Shown: positions 7,865 to 14,293, counted from the stretch's first letter. The stretch is DNA of 14,396 nucleotides from DATGHS01 sp035307785 (GCA_035307785.1 DATGHS010000069.1:1-14396); one strand, 5' to 3'. Program-made: numbers and translations. Notes: generated by a model not told the origin, from the letters alone.

Positions 7865-8137
7865 ATGTTTGAAAACTTAGCTTGGTTCGTTCGGGTCCCG
7901 AGGAGGTCGAGCGTGGATCGCCAACGATTATTGCGATTGACCGCTTTCACTTTAATGTTTGGTGGTCTGATGCTTTCTTTATGGGGGCAAGGTGCGGAAC
8001 GCGATAGCTTCCAGGTCGAGGGCCCGCAACCCTCTGCGTTCGATGGAACGGCTCAGAAGCGTTGGTTGCAACTAGAACGATCGTATGTCCTAAAAGAAGC
8101 CGGCGTCGTTTTAGTTCTCATGGGCCCCGAGATTTGA
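7865..8137 (+). CDS. doubtful small membrane protein
   Basis: The ORF encodes 90 residues from an ATG at 7865. A basic N-terminus (RVPRRSSVDRQRLLRL) leads into one hydrophobic segment, LTAFTLMFGGLMLSLWG (residues ~25-41), followed by a polar stretch and a second short hydrophobic end, AGVVLVLMGPEI. The abrupt end right after the second hydrophobic start suggests a truncated two-helix protein. The TGA stop lies inside the left arm of the nested hairpin at 8134-8180, so repeat insertion may have cut the reading frame. The only upstream purine motif is a weak AGG. It is divergent from the reductase gene. I do not recognise a family; it may be a decayed gene. Confidence 0.35.
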   Translation: MFENLAWFVRVPRRSSVDRQRLLRLTAFTLMFGGLMLSLWGQGAERDSFQVEGPQPSAFDGTAQKRWLQLERSYVLKEAGVVLVLMGPEI

Positions 8138-8180
8138 GTCTTGGGCAGCCTGGTGCGGCGTCGGCAGGCTCGCGACTCAA
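8134..8180. repeat. nested inverted repeat / hairpin after the small ORF
   Basis: Outer arms TTGAGTC (8134-8140) and GACTCAA (8174-8180) pair perfectly. Inner arms AGCCTG (8147-8152) and CAGGCT (8165-8170) pair perfectly around a 12-base GC-rich loop. Internal loops are 6 and 3 bases. No T-run follows, so an intrinsic terminator is not clear; a decayed dispersed repeat is equally likely. Confidence 0.5.
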
Positions 8181-8242
8181 GCCAGGAAGGCAACGGGCCG
8201 TCATAGAGTTTAAGTTAGCCAATATGACTGGATTCATTCGCC

Positions 8243-8271
8243 TGGACATTTATTAACGCATTTGTTAATAT
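8243..8271 (+). promoter_or_regulatory. promoter with embedded operator for the HigB/XRE pair
   Basis: TGGACA (8243-8248) and TAATAT (8266-8271) are separated by exactly 17 bases, with five and four consensus matches. The inverted repeat TATTAAC (8251-8257) / GTTAATA (8264-8270), with a 6-base centre, fills the spacer and covers the -10. A start point 7 bases after the -10 would be at about 8278, the A of the toxin ATG, so the mRNA may have no leader. Repression by the XRE antitoxin would block polymerase directly. Confidence 0.55.
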
Positions 8272-8277
8272 GCGCTG

Positions 8278-8604
8278 ATGAACTGGGAGATTGTCTACTT
8301 CCACGAGGACGTGCAGCAGGCAATTCTGGCATTTCCCACGCGGCTTCAGGCCCGGTACATCCACCTAACTGAGCGGATGCAGATATTTGGACCGGACTTG
8401 GGAATGCCCCATACTCGGCCGATGAGCAAAGCTCTGTTTGAATTGTGTCCGAAATCGAAAGAAGGAATCGGGCGCGTGTTTTTCTGCATTCTGCCGGGCC
8501 GGAGAATTATGATGCTCCACTCGTTCGTGAAGAAGTCGAGCAAAACGCCAGCCAAAGAGTTGAAGATTGCTCGTCAGCGAATGAAAGAGGTTCAAAGCCA
8601 ATGA
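8278..8604 (+). CDS. HigB-like (phage Gp49-type) toxin
   Basis: The 108-residue basic protein contains the signature of the RelE/HigB-superfamily group related to phage Gp49: LFELCPKSKEGIGRVFFCIL, then GRRIMMLHSFVKKSSKTPAK and a final helix ELKIARQRMKEVQ. Such toxins cut mRNA on translating ribosomes; this is family knowledge. The toxin comes first and the antitoxin second, the usual order for HigBA. No Shine-Dalgarno precedes the ATG at 8278; instead a promoter -10 ends 6 bases before it, which predicts leaderless translation. The stop TGA (8602-8604) overlaps the antitoxin start in ATGA. The N-terminus MNWEIVYFHEDVQQAILAF fits the first strand and helix of the fold and supports this start. 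Confidence 0.88.
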   Translation: MNWEIVYFHEDVQQAILAFPTRLQARYIHLTERMQIFGPDLGMPHTRPMSKALFELCPKSKEGIGRVFFCILPGRRIMMLHSFVKKSSKTPAKELKIARQRMKEVQSQ

Positions 8605-8909
8605 TGACCCATAAAACATTTGTGAAGAAGATGCTCCGAAATCCGTCCGTCAAGGCTGAGTACGAAGCGCAGGCCGAGGAATTCGCGCTGCTGGACGAGC
8701 TACTGAAAGCGCGGCGGCAAGCCGGGCTGACACAGGCGAAAGTTGCGGCGCGCATGGGCACTAAAGCGCCTGCGGTGGCTCGATTGGAAGCAGGCGGCGG
8801 CAGTCGCCGACATTCGCCATCCGTTGAAACATTGCGCAAATATGCTAGGGCAGTCGGCTGCCGGCTGGAAATTCGGCTACGGCCAGGCGACAAGGGCAGT
8901 GCTGCTTAG
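8601..8909 (+). CDS. XRE-family helix-turn-helix antitoxin
   Basis: The product has 102 residues from the ATG at 8601. A second ATG follows at once (8604). The first overlaps the toxin stop by four bases, and GAGG lies 10 bases upstream, which favours 8601. Residues ~34-88 form a Cro/CI-type helix-turn-helix: LLKARRQAGLTQAKVAARMG, then TKAPAVARLEAG, then SVETLRKYARAVGCRLEIRL. This is the form found in HigA-like antitoxins paired with Gp49-type toxins. The N-terminal ~30 residues (FVKKMLRNPSVKAEYE) probably bind the toxin. It should repress the pair through the palindrome at 8251-8270. A remnant of a patatin gene begins 40 bp downstream on the other strand. Confidence 0.88.
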   Translation: MMTHKTFVKKMLRNPSVKAEYEAQAEEFALLDELLKARRQAGLTQAKVAARMGTKAPAVARLEAGGGSRRHSPSVETLRKYARAVGCRLEIRLRPGDKGSAA

Positions 8910-8949
8910 AGTCAGTGCAAGGCGCATTTTGCGTTGTGTTTATTCATCA

Positions 8950-9087
8950 TCACGGCGGTATCGTACTGCCTGCCGATGTGGCGAAGCGCACTCCGGTTCG
9001 TGGGATAACTTGCTCGTTGATCTTCGGGCCCGGCGGCAGTAGGCTCCAAGGGTACGACGAGCGGCCGATGCGCAAGCCTTCGGCATA
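8950..9087 (-). pseudogene. remnant of the 3' end of a patatin-like phospholipase gene
   Basis: On the minus strand, 45 codons plus a TGA stop match the C-terminus of the intact patatin-like gene at 9792-11057 without gaps. Shared blocks are EGLRIGRS, YPW, LPPGP, INEQVIPRTG, RFAT and the final PP followed by the stop. I count 34 of 45 residues identical. At DNA level the match runs from TCACGGCGG at the stop to about 9087. Upstream of this on the minus strand the frame stays open but the similarity ends, and no catalytic patatin motif is present. It is the truncated tail of a paralogue, not a functional gene. The secreted-protein gene begins 27 bp beyond it on the plus strand. Confidence 0.85.
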
Positions 9088-9114
9088 TTCAAAAATGACG
9101 GAGCGGAAGATAGG

Positions 9115-9759
9115 ATGACGAGCATTCGCAAGCTTATTCAACCTTTCACGCGCATGACGGCTGCGTTCGCACTTCTTGCACTCTTGGCAGCAAACGCAAG
9201 TGCATACATCCACTTCCCGCCAATGACGCTGGCCAAAATGACCAGCTATTCCCACCAGATCCGAATTCTGAAGGTTGAGAAGTTCAGCAAAGAGAAGGGC
9301 GTGATAATCTTCGCTTGCCCGGAAATCCTGAAGGATGCCGGATCAAAGATCACGTCCTACCGGGTTGTCATTCGAAATGAAACCACCGGAACCAAGCCCA
9401 TCTGGGACTGGACCAAGGAGGGAAAACAGGCTGTAATGTTTTCCATTGAGAGCAAGGACCGCGAAGTGAAGCAAGCAATAGCGTATGTGTTTATCGACGA
9501 CTATTGCTTCACGGCCGACCATAATCCCGAAGGAAAGTACTGGCTGATGATCCGCGGCGAGCCAAGCATGTCGGCCTGCTACCACGGACCCGTCGATAAG
9601 TTGACGGGCCTCGTGAAGGATCTGCTCGCGGGTAAGGACGTGACCGTCCCCGTAAAGGAGCCCGAAAGCAAAGAGGATCGCGACCAGCGAAACAAAGAAA
9701 TCAATAAGGCGCTCAAAGAAAACCATCCGCCAAAAGAAAGTCATGCATCGAAGCCCTGA
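9115..9759 (+). CDS. secreted protein of unknown function (planctomycete family)
   Basis: The 214-residue product starts with a Sec signal peptide: basic MTSIRKLIQPFTRM, hydrophobic TAAFALLALLAANASA, and cleavage expected after Ala30. The mature part begins YIHFPPMTLAKMTSYSHQIR and contains VLKVEKFS-like strands (here ILKVEKFSKEKGVIIF), an FIDDYCFTADHN segment with one Cys and a RGEPSMSACYHGPVDKL segment with a second; the two Cys might form a disulphide. The last ~35 residues are highly charged (KEPESKEDRDQRNKEI) and probably unstructured. I recall similar secreted planctomycete proteins with YIHFPP and ACYHG motifs, but none with a known function. The ATG at 9115 is preceded by GGAAGATAGG. 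It lies between the patatin remnant and the intact patatin gene, toward which it converges with a 32-bp gap. Confidence 0.85.
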   Translation: MTSIRKLIQPFTRMTAAFALLALLAANASAYIHFPPMTLAKMTSYSHQIRILKVEKFSKEKGVIIFACPEILKDAGSKITSYRVVIRNETTGTKPIWDWTKEGKQAVMFSIESKDREVKQAIAYVFIDDYCFTADHNPEGKYWLMIRGEPSMSACYHGPVDKLTGLVKDLLAGKDVTVPVKEPESKEDRDQRNKEINKALKENHPPKESHASKP

Positions 9760-9791
9760 AGCGCCATGCGAACGCACATCGCAACTCGGGA

Positions 9792-11057
9792 TCACGGCGG
9801 CAGCGCTTCGCTTGCCGGAGTCGCGAAGCGAATTCCCGTGCGTGGGATCACCTGCTCGTTGATCTCCGGCCCCGGGGGCAGAGTGCGCCAGGGGTAGGGC
9901 GAGCGGCCGATGCGCAGCCCTTCGTCGTACAACTTGCGGATTTCCACCGGGTCGAACGATGTGCTGTCGCGGGTCACTTCGAAGTCGCCGGGAATAGCCA
10001 CCATCTGAAACTTGATGCCCGTAACCAGCGAGCCGGTGAACATGTTGTAAAGATCACCGCGCGCTTCGGCATAAAGCACCGATGTGAGCGAGTTGCTGGC
10101 TACCGAGCGGAAGGTATTTCTCACGGGCGCCGGGTCGGCATACAGCTTGCCCGAAACGATGACGTAAAGATTCGAACCGGCCAGCGGCCGGCGGCGCTGA
10201 GCAAGCGCTTCGCCCGGCTTCAGGTAGGGAAAGCGCAGAAACATCGAAGCACTGGCCCCGCCGTCCACGTGCATCTCCGTGTACTTGTTACCGTCGATTT
10301 CCACGTCAATTGGCACCGGCGCAAAGAAGCCGGGAATGGAGCACGAAGCGAGCAGAACGGTGCGAAAGAGTTTCAAAGATTCCGCGTCACCGCGGCTGGC
10401 GATGGCGCCCATGTCCCAGACCACGAGTCGGCAAGAATTCAGCTCCGTGGTGCCGACGTACAGCCGGCGGCCCTCGGCATGTGCCTTGGCCACCGCTTTT
10501 AGCAATTCCTTGTCCACCACACTTTCAATCAGCCGCTGCAACGGCTCGGCGGAAGCCAACGAAGCGCTCCAAAGGATCGATCCCGGCAGGCGCAGCCGGT
10601 AGATCTTTCCGACGTTGAGATCATCGACAATGCGGGCAATGGTCGGATCGTATTCGGGACCAAGAAATGCGAGCGTGGCAATCAGTGCGCCGGTGCTCAC
10701 GCCGGTAACGCAATGAAATTTGGGTCGCGTTCCTGCTTCCGACCAGCCGACGAGCACCCCGGCCGTGAAGGCGCCATACATGCCGCCGCCGGAAAGTACG
10801 AGTACGTCGTATCGTGGTGCATTCGGGTCTACTGGCTCGTCTCCGGTGAAGTGGGCGATCATGCGCGTAACCGTTTCCGGATCGACTCGCTGGTTCGAGT
10901 CGGGCACCGCACTGAGGTCAATCCGCTCGTTGATGCTGGCGGCGAGTTCGGTTGGCACGGGTTTGTGCGACGACGTGAGACAACCGGCCATGAGCGTGAA
11001 TGCCGCGACGGCCACGAGCTGGCAGCGAATTCGGAAGCTGGGCCAGTTGCTCGTCAT
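9792..11057 (-). CDS. patatin-like phospholipase, predicted lipoprotein
   Basis: From the ATG at 11055-11057 the product has 421 residues. The frame stays open to 11231, but this start has AAGGA 7 bases upstream and places a lipoprotein signal at the N-terminus: hydrophobic LVAVAAFT, then LMAGC with Cys26 as the likely lipidation site. The patatin domain carries the oxyanion loop SGGGMYGAF (residues ~89-97), the nucleophile elbow GVSTG with Ser121, and the catalytic DGG with Asp265 (HVDGGASAS). The Ser-Asp dyad is complete, so lipid acyl hydrolase activity is expected at the cell envelope. The C-terminus ends GLRIGRSPYPW...INEQVIPRTG, the block duplicated in the remnant at 8950-9087. The small zinc-ribbon gene lies upstream on the same strand, 241 bp away. 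The lipid substrate is not known. Confidence 0.93.
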   Translation of the reverse strand: MTSNWPSFRIRCQLVAVAAFTLMAGCLTSSHKPVPTELAASINERIDLSAVPDSNQRVDPETVTRMIAHFTGDEPVDPNAPRYDVLVLSGGGMYGAFTAGVLVGWSEAGTRPKFHCVTGVSTGALIATLAFLGPEYDPTIARIVDDLNVGKIYRLRLPGSILWSASLASAEPLQRLIESVVDKELLKAVAKAHAEGRRLYVGTTELNSCRLVVWDMGAIASRGDAESLKLFRTVLLASCSIPGFFAPVPIDVEIDGNKYTEMHVDGGASASMFLRFPYLKPGEALAQRRRPLAGSNLYVIVSGKLYADPAPVRNTFRSVASNSLTSVLYAEARGDLYNMFTGSLVTGIKFQMVAIPGDFEVTRDSTSFDPVEIRKLYDEGLRIGRSPYPWRTLPPGPEINEQVIPRTGIRFATPASEALPP

Positions 11058-11298
11058 CTGGGCGTCCTTACTTTTGGTCATTGCAACGCGGCCGGCGTCA
11101 TACTCGGAGACGGGCCCGCGAGCAAGAGCAGACATGAGTTTGGCAAAATGGAGAAGGCGCGCAAAAGCGTGAATCCAGGCAATCGGTAAACCAACCGTTT
11201 CCGCTTCATTTGGAACCGGGAGCGCGAGCAACCGGATAAGGCACGCGGTTTCTCATCCGACCGCTTGCGCCGGCTCTCAAGCCTATCTTCCCAGATTG

Positions 11299-11493
11299 CT
11301 ATGTAGGAGCGGCCTTCTTCGAACTGCCGTTCGGCAGCTCCACCGTAATCCAGTGCCGGCATTTCGGGCATTGGATCACGACGCGCGGAGCGGTCGTTTT
11401 GCGCGCCTTGGTGACTTGTCCTGGTGAGTCCCAAATCTGGCTTGGGTCAAAGTCGAAATTGTCGCTGCAATGCGGACAACGAACGGGCTGCAT
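11299..11493 (-). CDS. small zinc-ribbon protein
   Basis: The 64-residue product has two CxxC pairs, CPHC (Cys6, Cys9) and CPKC (Cys42, Cys45), separated by 32 residues that include FDFDPSQIW and a basic stretch (KARKTTAPR). This is the pattern of a zinc ribbon of the MJ0042/zinc-finger type that binds one zinc ion. The tail SSKKAAPT is basic. The ATG at 11491-11493 has AGGAG 6 bases upstream, a strong site, which supports the ORF despite its size. Planctomycetes encode many such small ribbon proteins; a role in nucleic-acid or protein binding is a guess. It is on the same strand as the patatin gene, but the 241-bp gap argues against tight coupling. Confidence 0.75.
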   Translation of the reverse strand: MQPVRCPHCSDNFDFDPSQIWDSPGQVTKARKTTAPRVVIQCPKCRHWITVELPNGSSKKAAPT

Positions 11494-11741
11494 GGCATGC
11501 TCCTGGCTATCGCGACCAGTGCCGGCACTCGTGACCGAAATTGGAAAGCCGCCTTGGCTCGCGCGTCATTCTAAGTGCGGAATGGCGAATGGCAAGAAAG
11601 CAACTTGTTTTGCTAAGCCTCTAGCCAGACACGGCTTTCGCCTGCTACAATACCAATGCCACGAAGCATTCATTTCGAATTCGCCCCCGGCCGCCATGTC
11701 AGCGCCGCTCATTTGCCAGGGATTGCAAGGCAAAATCCACC

Positions 11742-11759
11742 GTTCACGCAGTGGTGAAC
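11742..11759. promoter_or_regulatory. small hairpin before the coiled-coil ORF
   Basis: GTTCAC (11742-11747) and GTGAAC (11754-11759) are perfect arms around GCAGTG. The hairpin ends 13 bases before the ATG at 11773 and just before a GAGG ribosome-site candidate. It could be an operator or a leader structure; it is short enough to occur by chance. Confidence 0.3.
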
Positions 11760-11772
11760 TCGCGAGGCGCAC

Positions 11773-11979
11773 ATGGAAAAGCTATTGCAACCAGACCAAT
11801 TATCGCCGGAAATCCGGCAACTGCTCGACGCGATTGCCGAGCAACACCGGCTCATGGTGGAAATGGAGGAAAACCTCCACCGCTTGGAGCACGACCTCGC
11901 AGCGGCACGGCACTTCAATGAATCAACGCGGCCAGAGCACGAGGAAACGGAGCTGCACCGAGCTCAGCACAAACATTGA
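11773..11979 (+). CDS. small coiled-coil protein, unknown function
   Basis: The ORF encodes 68 residues, mostly predicted helix: SPEIRQLLDAIAEQHRLMVE followed by MEENLHRLEHDLAAARHFNE has heptad-like spacing of Leu/Ile/Met, then a charged His/Glu-rich tail. There is no membrane segment or Cys. GAGG lies 5 bases before the ATG at 11773. A TACAAT box at 11646-11651 could be a -10 but has no clear -35. I do not recognise a family. Codon use (GC at third positions such as CTGCTCGACGCG) and the ribosome site make it plausible. An overlapping longer frame at 11399-12010 has no such features and was not chosen. Confidence 0.5.
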   Translation: MEKLLQPDQLSPEIRQLLDAIAEQHRLMVEMEENLHRLEHDLAAARHFNESTRPEHEETELHRAQHKH

Positions 11980-12063
11980 CTCCCGGCATCAGGCTCCCAT
12001 ATCTCGGTGATCTGTTCGTAGCGAGCGCTTTAGCCCGTTCAAGCCGGTTCAAACAGACCTCGA

Positions 12064-12092
12064 TTGACAGCACCGTTTCCGGTTGCTATTCC
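12064..12092 (+). promoter_or_regulatory. candidate promoter of the secreted regulatory-like-domain gene
   Basis: A perfect TTGACA (12064-12069) is followed after 17 bases by TATTCC (12087-12092). The -35 is consensus and the -10 matches three of six positions. The start point would be near 12099, leaving a leader of about 44 bases with AAGGAG before the ATG at 12143. Confidence 0.35.
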
Positions 12093-12142
12093 CCGTTTCG
12101 CCGCGGCAGGTTTGCGCTCGGGCTATCGAAGGAGCGGGCCCC

Positions 12143-12937
12143 ATGGGGAGTCTTCGTTCGGCCGGATACAAAATCGGTTTTGGATGCTTGTTACTGGCCG
12201 GTCTCGGTTGCCTGGCTTCCGGCAGCAAGGGTACTTCCGTGCAAGTCATCGACGGCGAAACGAAACAGCCGATTAGTGCGGCGCAAGTTCGCGTCTGGCA
12301 TTATCAGCAAGCGAACAGTGCCAACGCCCATTCGACGATCAACACCAACGGCAAGGGTAACGCCGATCTTCAGACTGTTTCCGGCCGGACCGACGATCTG
12401 GTCCTGGAAGTTTCGGCTAAGGGTTACGCCACCGAAGAGAAAAGCATTAACCTCGCCGACCACGTGGAAGTGCAAATGTATGCGGAGCCAAATCCGACCG
12501 TTGAAATCATCGCACCGAATCTTTTCCGCGGGCTTTTCAATTTCAGAATGCGGATTCAAGACAGTGCGCCCATGAAACCAGGCCAGCGTCTTTTCTCGTT
12601 TGAAATGCAGGACGGCGACCTGGTCGAAGCAGTGGTTCCGACCCTGTTTCGGCACATGAATCCGGAATTCCGGGCGAGATTTGCCGACGGCCGACCAATG
12701 CCCGAACGCCCGCAAGGCCAGGAGCTCGGGCTTTGGTGGATTAAGACCTCGGGAGAATTTGACATCTTCCTCATCGGCACGCAGGGTGATTATGAAGCCT
12801 ATTGGCGAGAACACCCCAACGAGCACCCTACCGAAAGAAAGGGCAAGGCGCACGGCGGTAAGGCCGGGCACGGCGGGCAGGGCCGCAATGGAGGCCGCGG
12901 CGACGCGCCAAGCGGCGAAAGCATAAGCGGGCCTTAA
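12143..12937 (+). CDS. secreted or lipidated protein with carboxypeptidase-regulatory-like domain
   Basis: From the ATG at 12143 the product has 264 residues; AAGGAG lies 8 bases upstream, a better site than for the in-frame ATG at 12083. The N-terminus GYKIGFGCLLLAGLGCLASG is a signal peptide. Cys23 may be lipidated, but the box (GLGC) departs from consensus, so ordinary secretion is possible. Residues ~32-105 (VQVIDGETKQPISAAQVRVW, then LVLEVSAKGYATEEKSI) match the β-sandwich of carboxypeptidase regulatory-like domains, which often serve as adhesion or carbohydrate-facing modules. The middle (~120-235) is unassigned. The last ~30 residues are Gly/His/Lys-rich (GGKAGHGGQGRNGGRG) and likely disordered. 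Its stop shares TTAA with the stop of the opposite channel gene. Confidence 0.82.
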   Translation: MGSLRSAGYKIGFGCLLLAGLGCLASGSKGTSVQVIDGETKQPISAAQVRVWHYQQANSANAHSTINTNGKGNADLQTVSGRTDDLVLEVSAKGYATEEKSINLADHVEVQMYAEPNPTVEIIAPNLFRGLFNFRMRIQDSAPMKPGQRLFSFEMQDGDLVEAVVPTLFRHMNPEFRARFADGRPMPERPQGQELGLWWIKTSGEFDIFLIGTQGDYEAYWREHPNEHPTERKGKAHGGKAGHGGQGRNGGRGDAPSGESISGP

Positions 12938-14082
12938 TCAAAGTGATCCTCCACTTGCCTCCCTTCCGACAATCCACTCAGCTCCGGAGCTCGCGGCATC
13001 CAGGGGCTGGTCTGCCAGTTATCCACCGGCGGCTTTTCCGGCAGAAACGCGGGCACGGCAAATTGGAAGTAGTTGGCGAGCGCATTCACGACCGGTTCAT
13101 AGAGTCCGCGCATTTCCGCAACGCTCTTTTCGACACTGGCCCCTTCGCGCAACTTCAATCCTGCTGAACGCAGCGACTCGCGCAGTCTTTGAAAGTCGCT
13201 CTCCGAAAGCCGATCCTTTTTCGGCGGTTGCGGCGGCGCATGAAACACCAGCGCCAGGTCCACGGCCGCGTGCCGGGCCATGGCAAACGCCAACCGGGCT
13301 TGATAGTTTTCGCATTCTTCCGTGCCGGCAATGAGAATGGCCGAGGTATCGAGGATGGTTGTGAGCGCCGCGACCCACGACTGGTTGTCGTGCTGCGACC
13401 GGTAGTAAGCCAGAACCGGAAAGGAAAGATGGCTCTCGAGCACTTCGGCAGCCCAGCGTTCCCAGTCCTGGAGCAACGGCCCAACCGCGTGAGCGGCTCG
13501 GGCCACGGCGAGCCGGCGCAGCAACTCACCAGCCGTCGGCGGTGAACCGGCCCGCGCGTCGAGCAGCGAGATGGCGATTTCGCGCTTGGAGAACGCCTGG
13601 TACAGCACCGGCAAATAGCTAATCACCACAGCGAGAAAGCCAAATCCCAAACCCGCTTCTGCGATGCTGAGAAGTCGGCCCCAGGGGCCAGTGGGCGTGA
13701 TATCGCCGTAGCCGAGCGTGAAAAAGGTCGTGCCGCTGAAGTAGAGAAAACCCAATAAATTCTGATCGGATTCGCGCTGAAATGTGATTGCGGTGCCGAG
13801 CGACCAGTGCAAGAGCGCGAATCCGAAGACGAGCCCCACTGCCCAGACGCCGATCAACGCAAATAGCGAGAGCGGGCCAAACACGCTCAAGAATCCGTTG
13901 CGCCACCGACCTGGCGTAAACCGATTTGCCAGCGCTCGCCAGACTTTCCACGTGGTGCGATAAAAAAAGCGCGCCAGCCGCCAGCCATGCCGCACGCGCC
14001 GCGGCAGGATCATGACCTCAAACGCGTCGAGAAGCACGAGGCCGATGATCGCCAGTGCCACAATGGCGCCGAGCCAGCCCAT
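12934..14082 (-). CDS. two-transmembrane potassium channel with a long cytoplasmic tail
   Basis: The 382-residue protein has a hydrophobic N-terminal helix (GAIVALAIIGLVLLDAFEVMI, ~5-25), a basic loop (RRVRHGWRLARFFYR), a helix at ~66-94, a pore helix (LLGFLYFSGTTFF, ~109-121), the selectivity filter TLGYGD (122-127) and an inner helix at ~138-160. This is the Ion_trans_2 pore. TLGYGD instead of TVGYGD is a common variant and should still select potassium. Residues ~165-382 form a helical cytoplasmic tail with no Rossmann GxGxxG, so it is not a standard RCK/TrkA-N gating domain; I do not recognise it. GGAG lies 7 bases before the ATG at 14080-14082. The gene overlaps the stop of the convergent secreted-protein gene by four bases. 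Confidence 0.92.
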   Translation of the reverse strand: MGWLGAIVALAIIGLVLLDAFEVMILPRRVRHGWRLARFFYRTTWKVWRALANRFTPGRWRNGFLSVFGPLSLFALIGVWAVGLVFGFALLHWSLGTAITFQRESDQNLLGFLYFSGTTFFTLGYGDITPTGPWGRLLSIAEAGLGFGFLAVVISYLPVLYQAFSKREIAISLLDARAGSPPTAGELLRRLAVARAAHAVGPLLQDWERWAAEVLESHLSFPVLAYYRSQHDNQSWVAALTTILDTSAILIAGTEECENYQARLAFAMARHAAVDLALVFHAPPQPPKKDRLSESDFQRLRESLRSAGLKLREGASVEKSVAEMRGLYEPVVNALANYFQFAVPAFLPEKPPVDNWQTSPWMPRAPELSGLSEGRQVEDHFD

Positions 14083-14103
14083 AACCGCGCTCCGGGAGAA
14101 AGA

Positions 14104-14167
14104 AAAACCGCCTGAAGGCAGTACTACAAACAGTCTTGAGTTCGTAGTACCGCCTTCAGGCGGTTTT
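14104..14167. repeat. 64-bp long palindromic repeat (dispersed-repeat or terminator type)
   Basis: AAAACCGCCTGAAGGC (14104-14119) is the exact reverse complement of GCCTTCAGGCGGTTTT (14152-14167). After one A/C mismatch the arms continue with GTACTAC (14121-14127) and GTAGTAC (14144-14150), leaving a 16-base centre. The minus-strand transcript of the tRNA-like element would form this stem followed by TTTTTCTTT, so it could act as an intrinsic terminator. The CCGCCTTCAGGCGG core, with GTAGTAC beside it, resembles an intergenic palindrome I recall as frequent in Pirellulales genomes; that is memory, not a search. Confidence 0.8.
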
Positions 14168-14179
14168 CGGTACTTCGAG

Positions 14180-14253
14180 TGGGCTCAACAGGACTCGAAC
14201 CTGTGACCTCCTGCGTGTCGAGCAGGCGTTCTAGCCAACTGAGCCATTCGGTA
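14180..14253 (-). tRNA. degenerate tRNA-like sequence (Val-GAC-like anticodon), acceptor stem broken
   Basis: On the minus strand the T arm (ACAGG-TTCGAGT-CCTGT), anticodon arm (CCTGC-TCGACAC-GCAGG) and D loop (AGTTGGCTA) are clear. In standard numbering the anticodon reads GAC (valine). Three things are wrong for a working tRNA. The 5' acceptor strand TACCGAA does not pair with the 3' strand TGAGCCC, which needs GGGCTCA. Position 33 is C instead of the almost invariant U. The D stem has a C11/A24 mismatch. No CCA is encoded. It is best read as a tRNA-derived fragment or pseudogene, though an automatic caller might report it as a tRNA. Confidence 0.55.
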
Positions 14254-14293
14254 CAAGCGGAATAGTCACAAGTCCCAACGAAAGGAACTGACG

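Noticed and set aside
8950..9255. 101-residue minus-strand frame as a real gene
   Set aside because: Only its last 45 codons resemble a protein family (the patatin C-terminus); the rest is antisense to the signal-peptide region of the 9115-9759 gene.
11058..11231. N-terminal extension of the patatin protein to 11231
   Set aside because: The ATG at 11057 has a good ribosome site and starts a lipoprotein signal; the extension would bury that signal.
11399..12010. 203-residue plus-strand frame across the zinc-ribbon gene and the coiled-coil ORF
   Set aside because: It is antisense to the zinc-ribbon gene and overlaps the better-supported 11773-11979 ORF; its composition (Ser/Arg/Cys/Trp-rich) is not protein-like.
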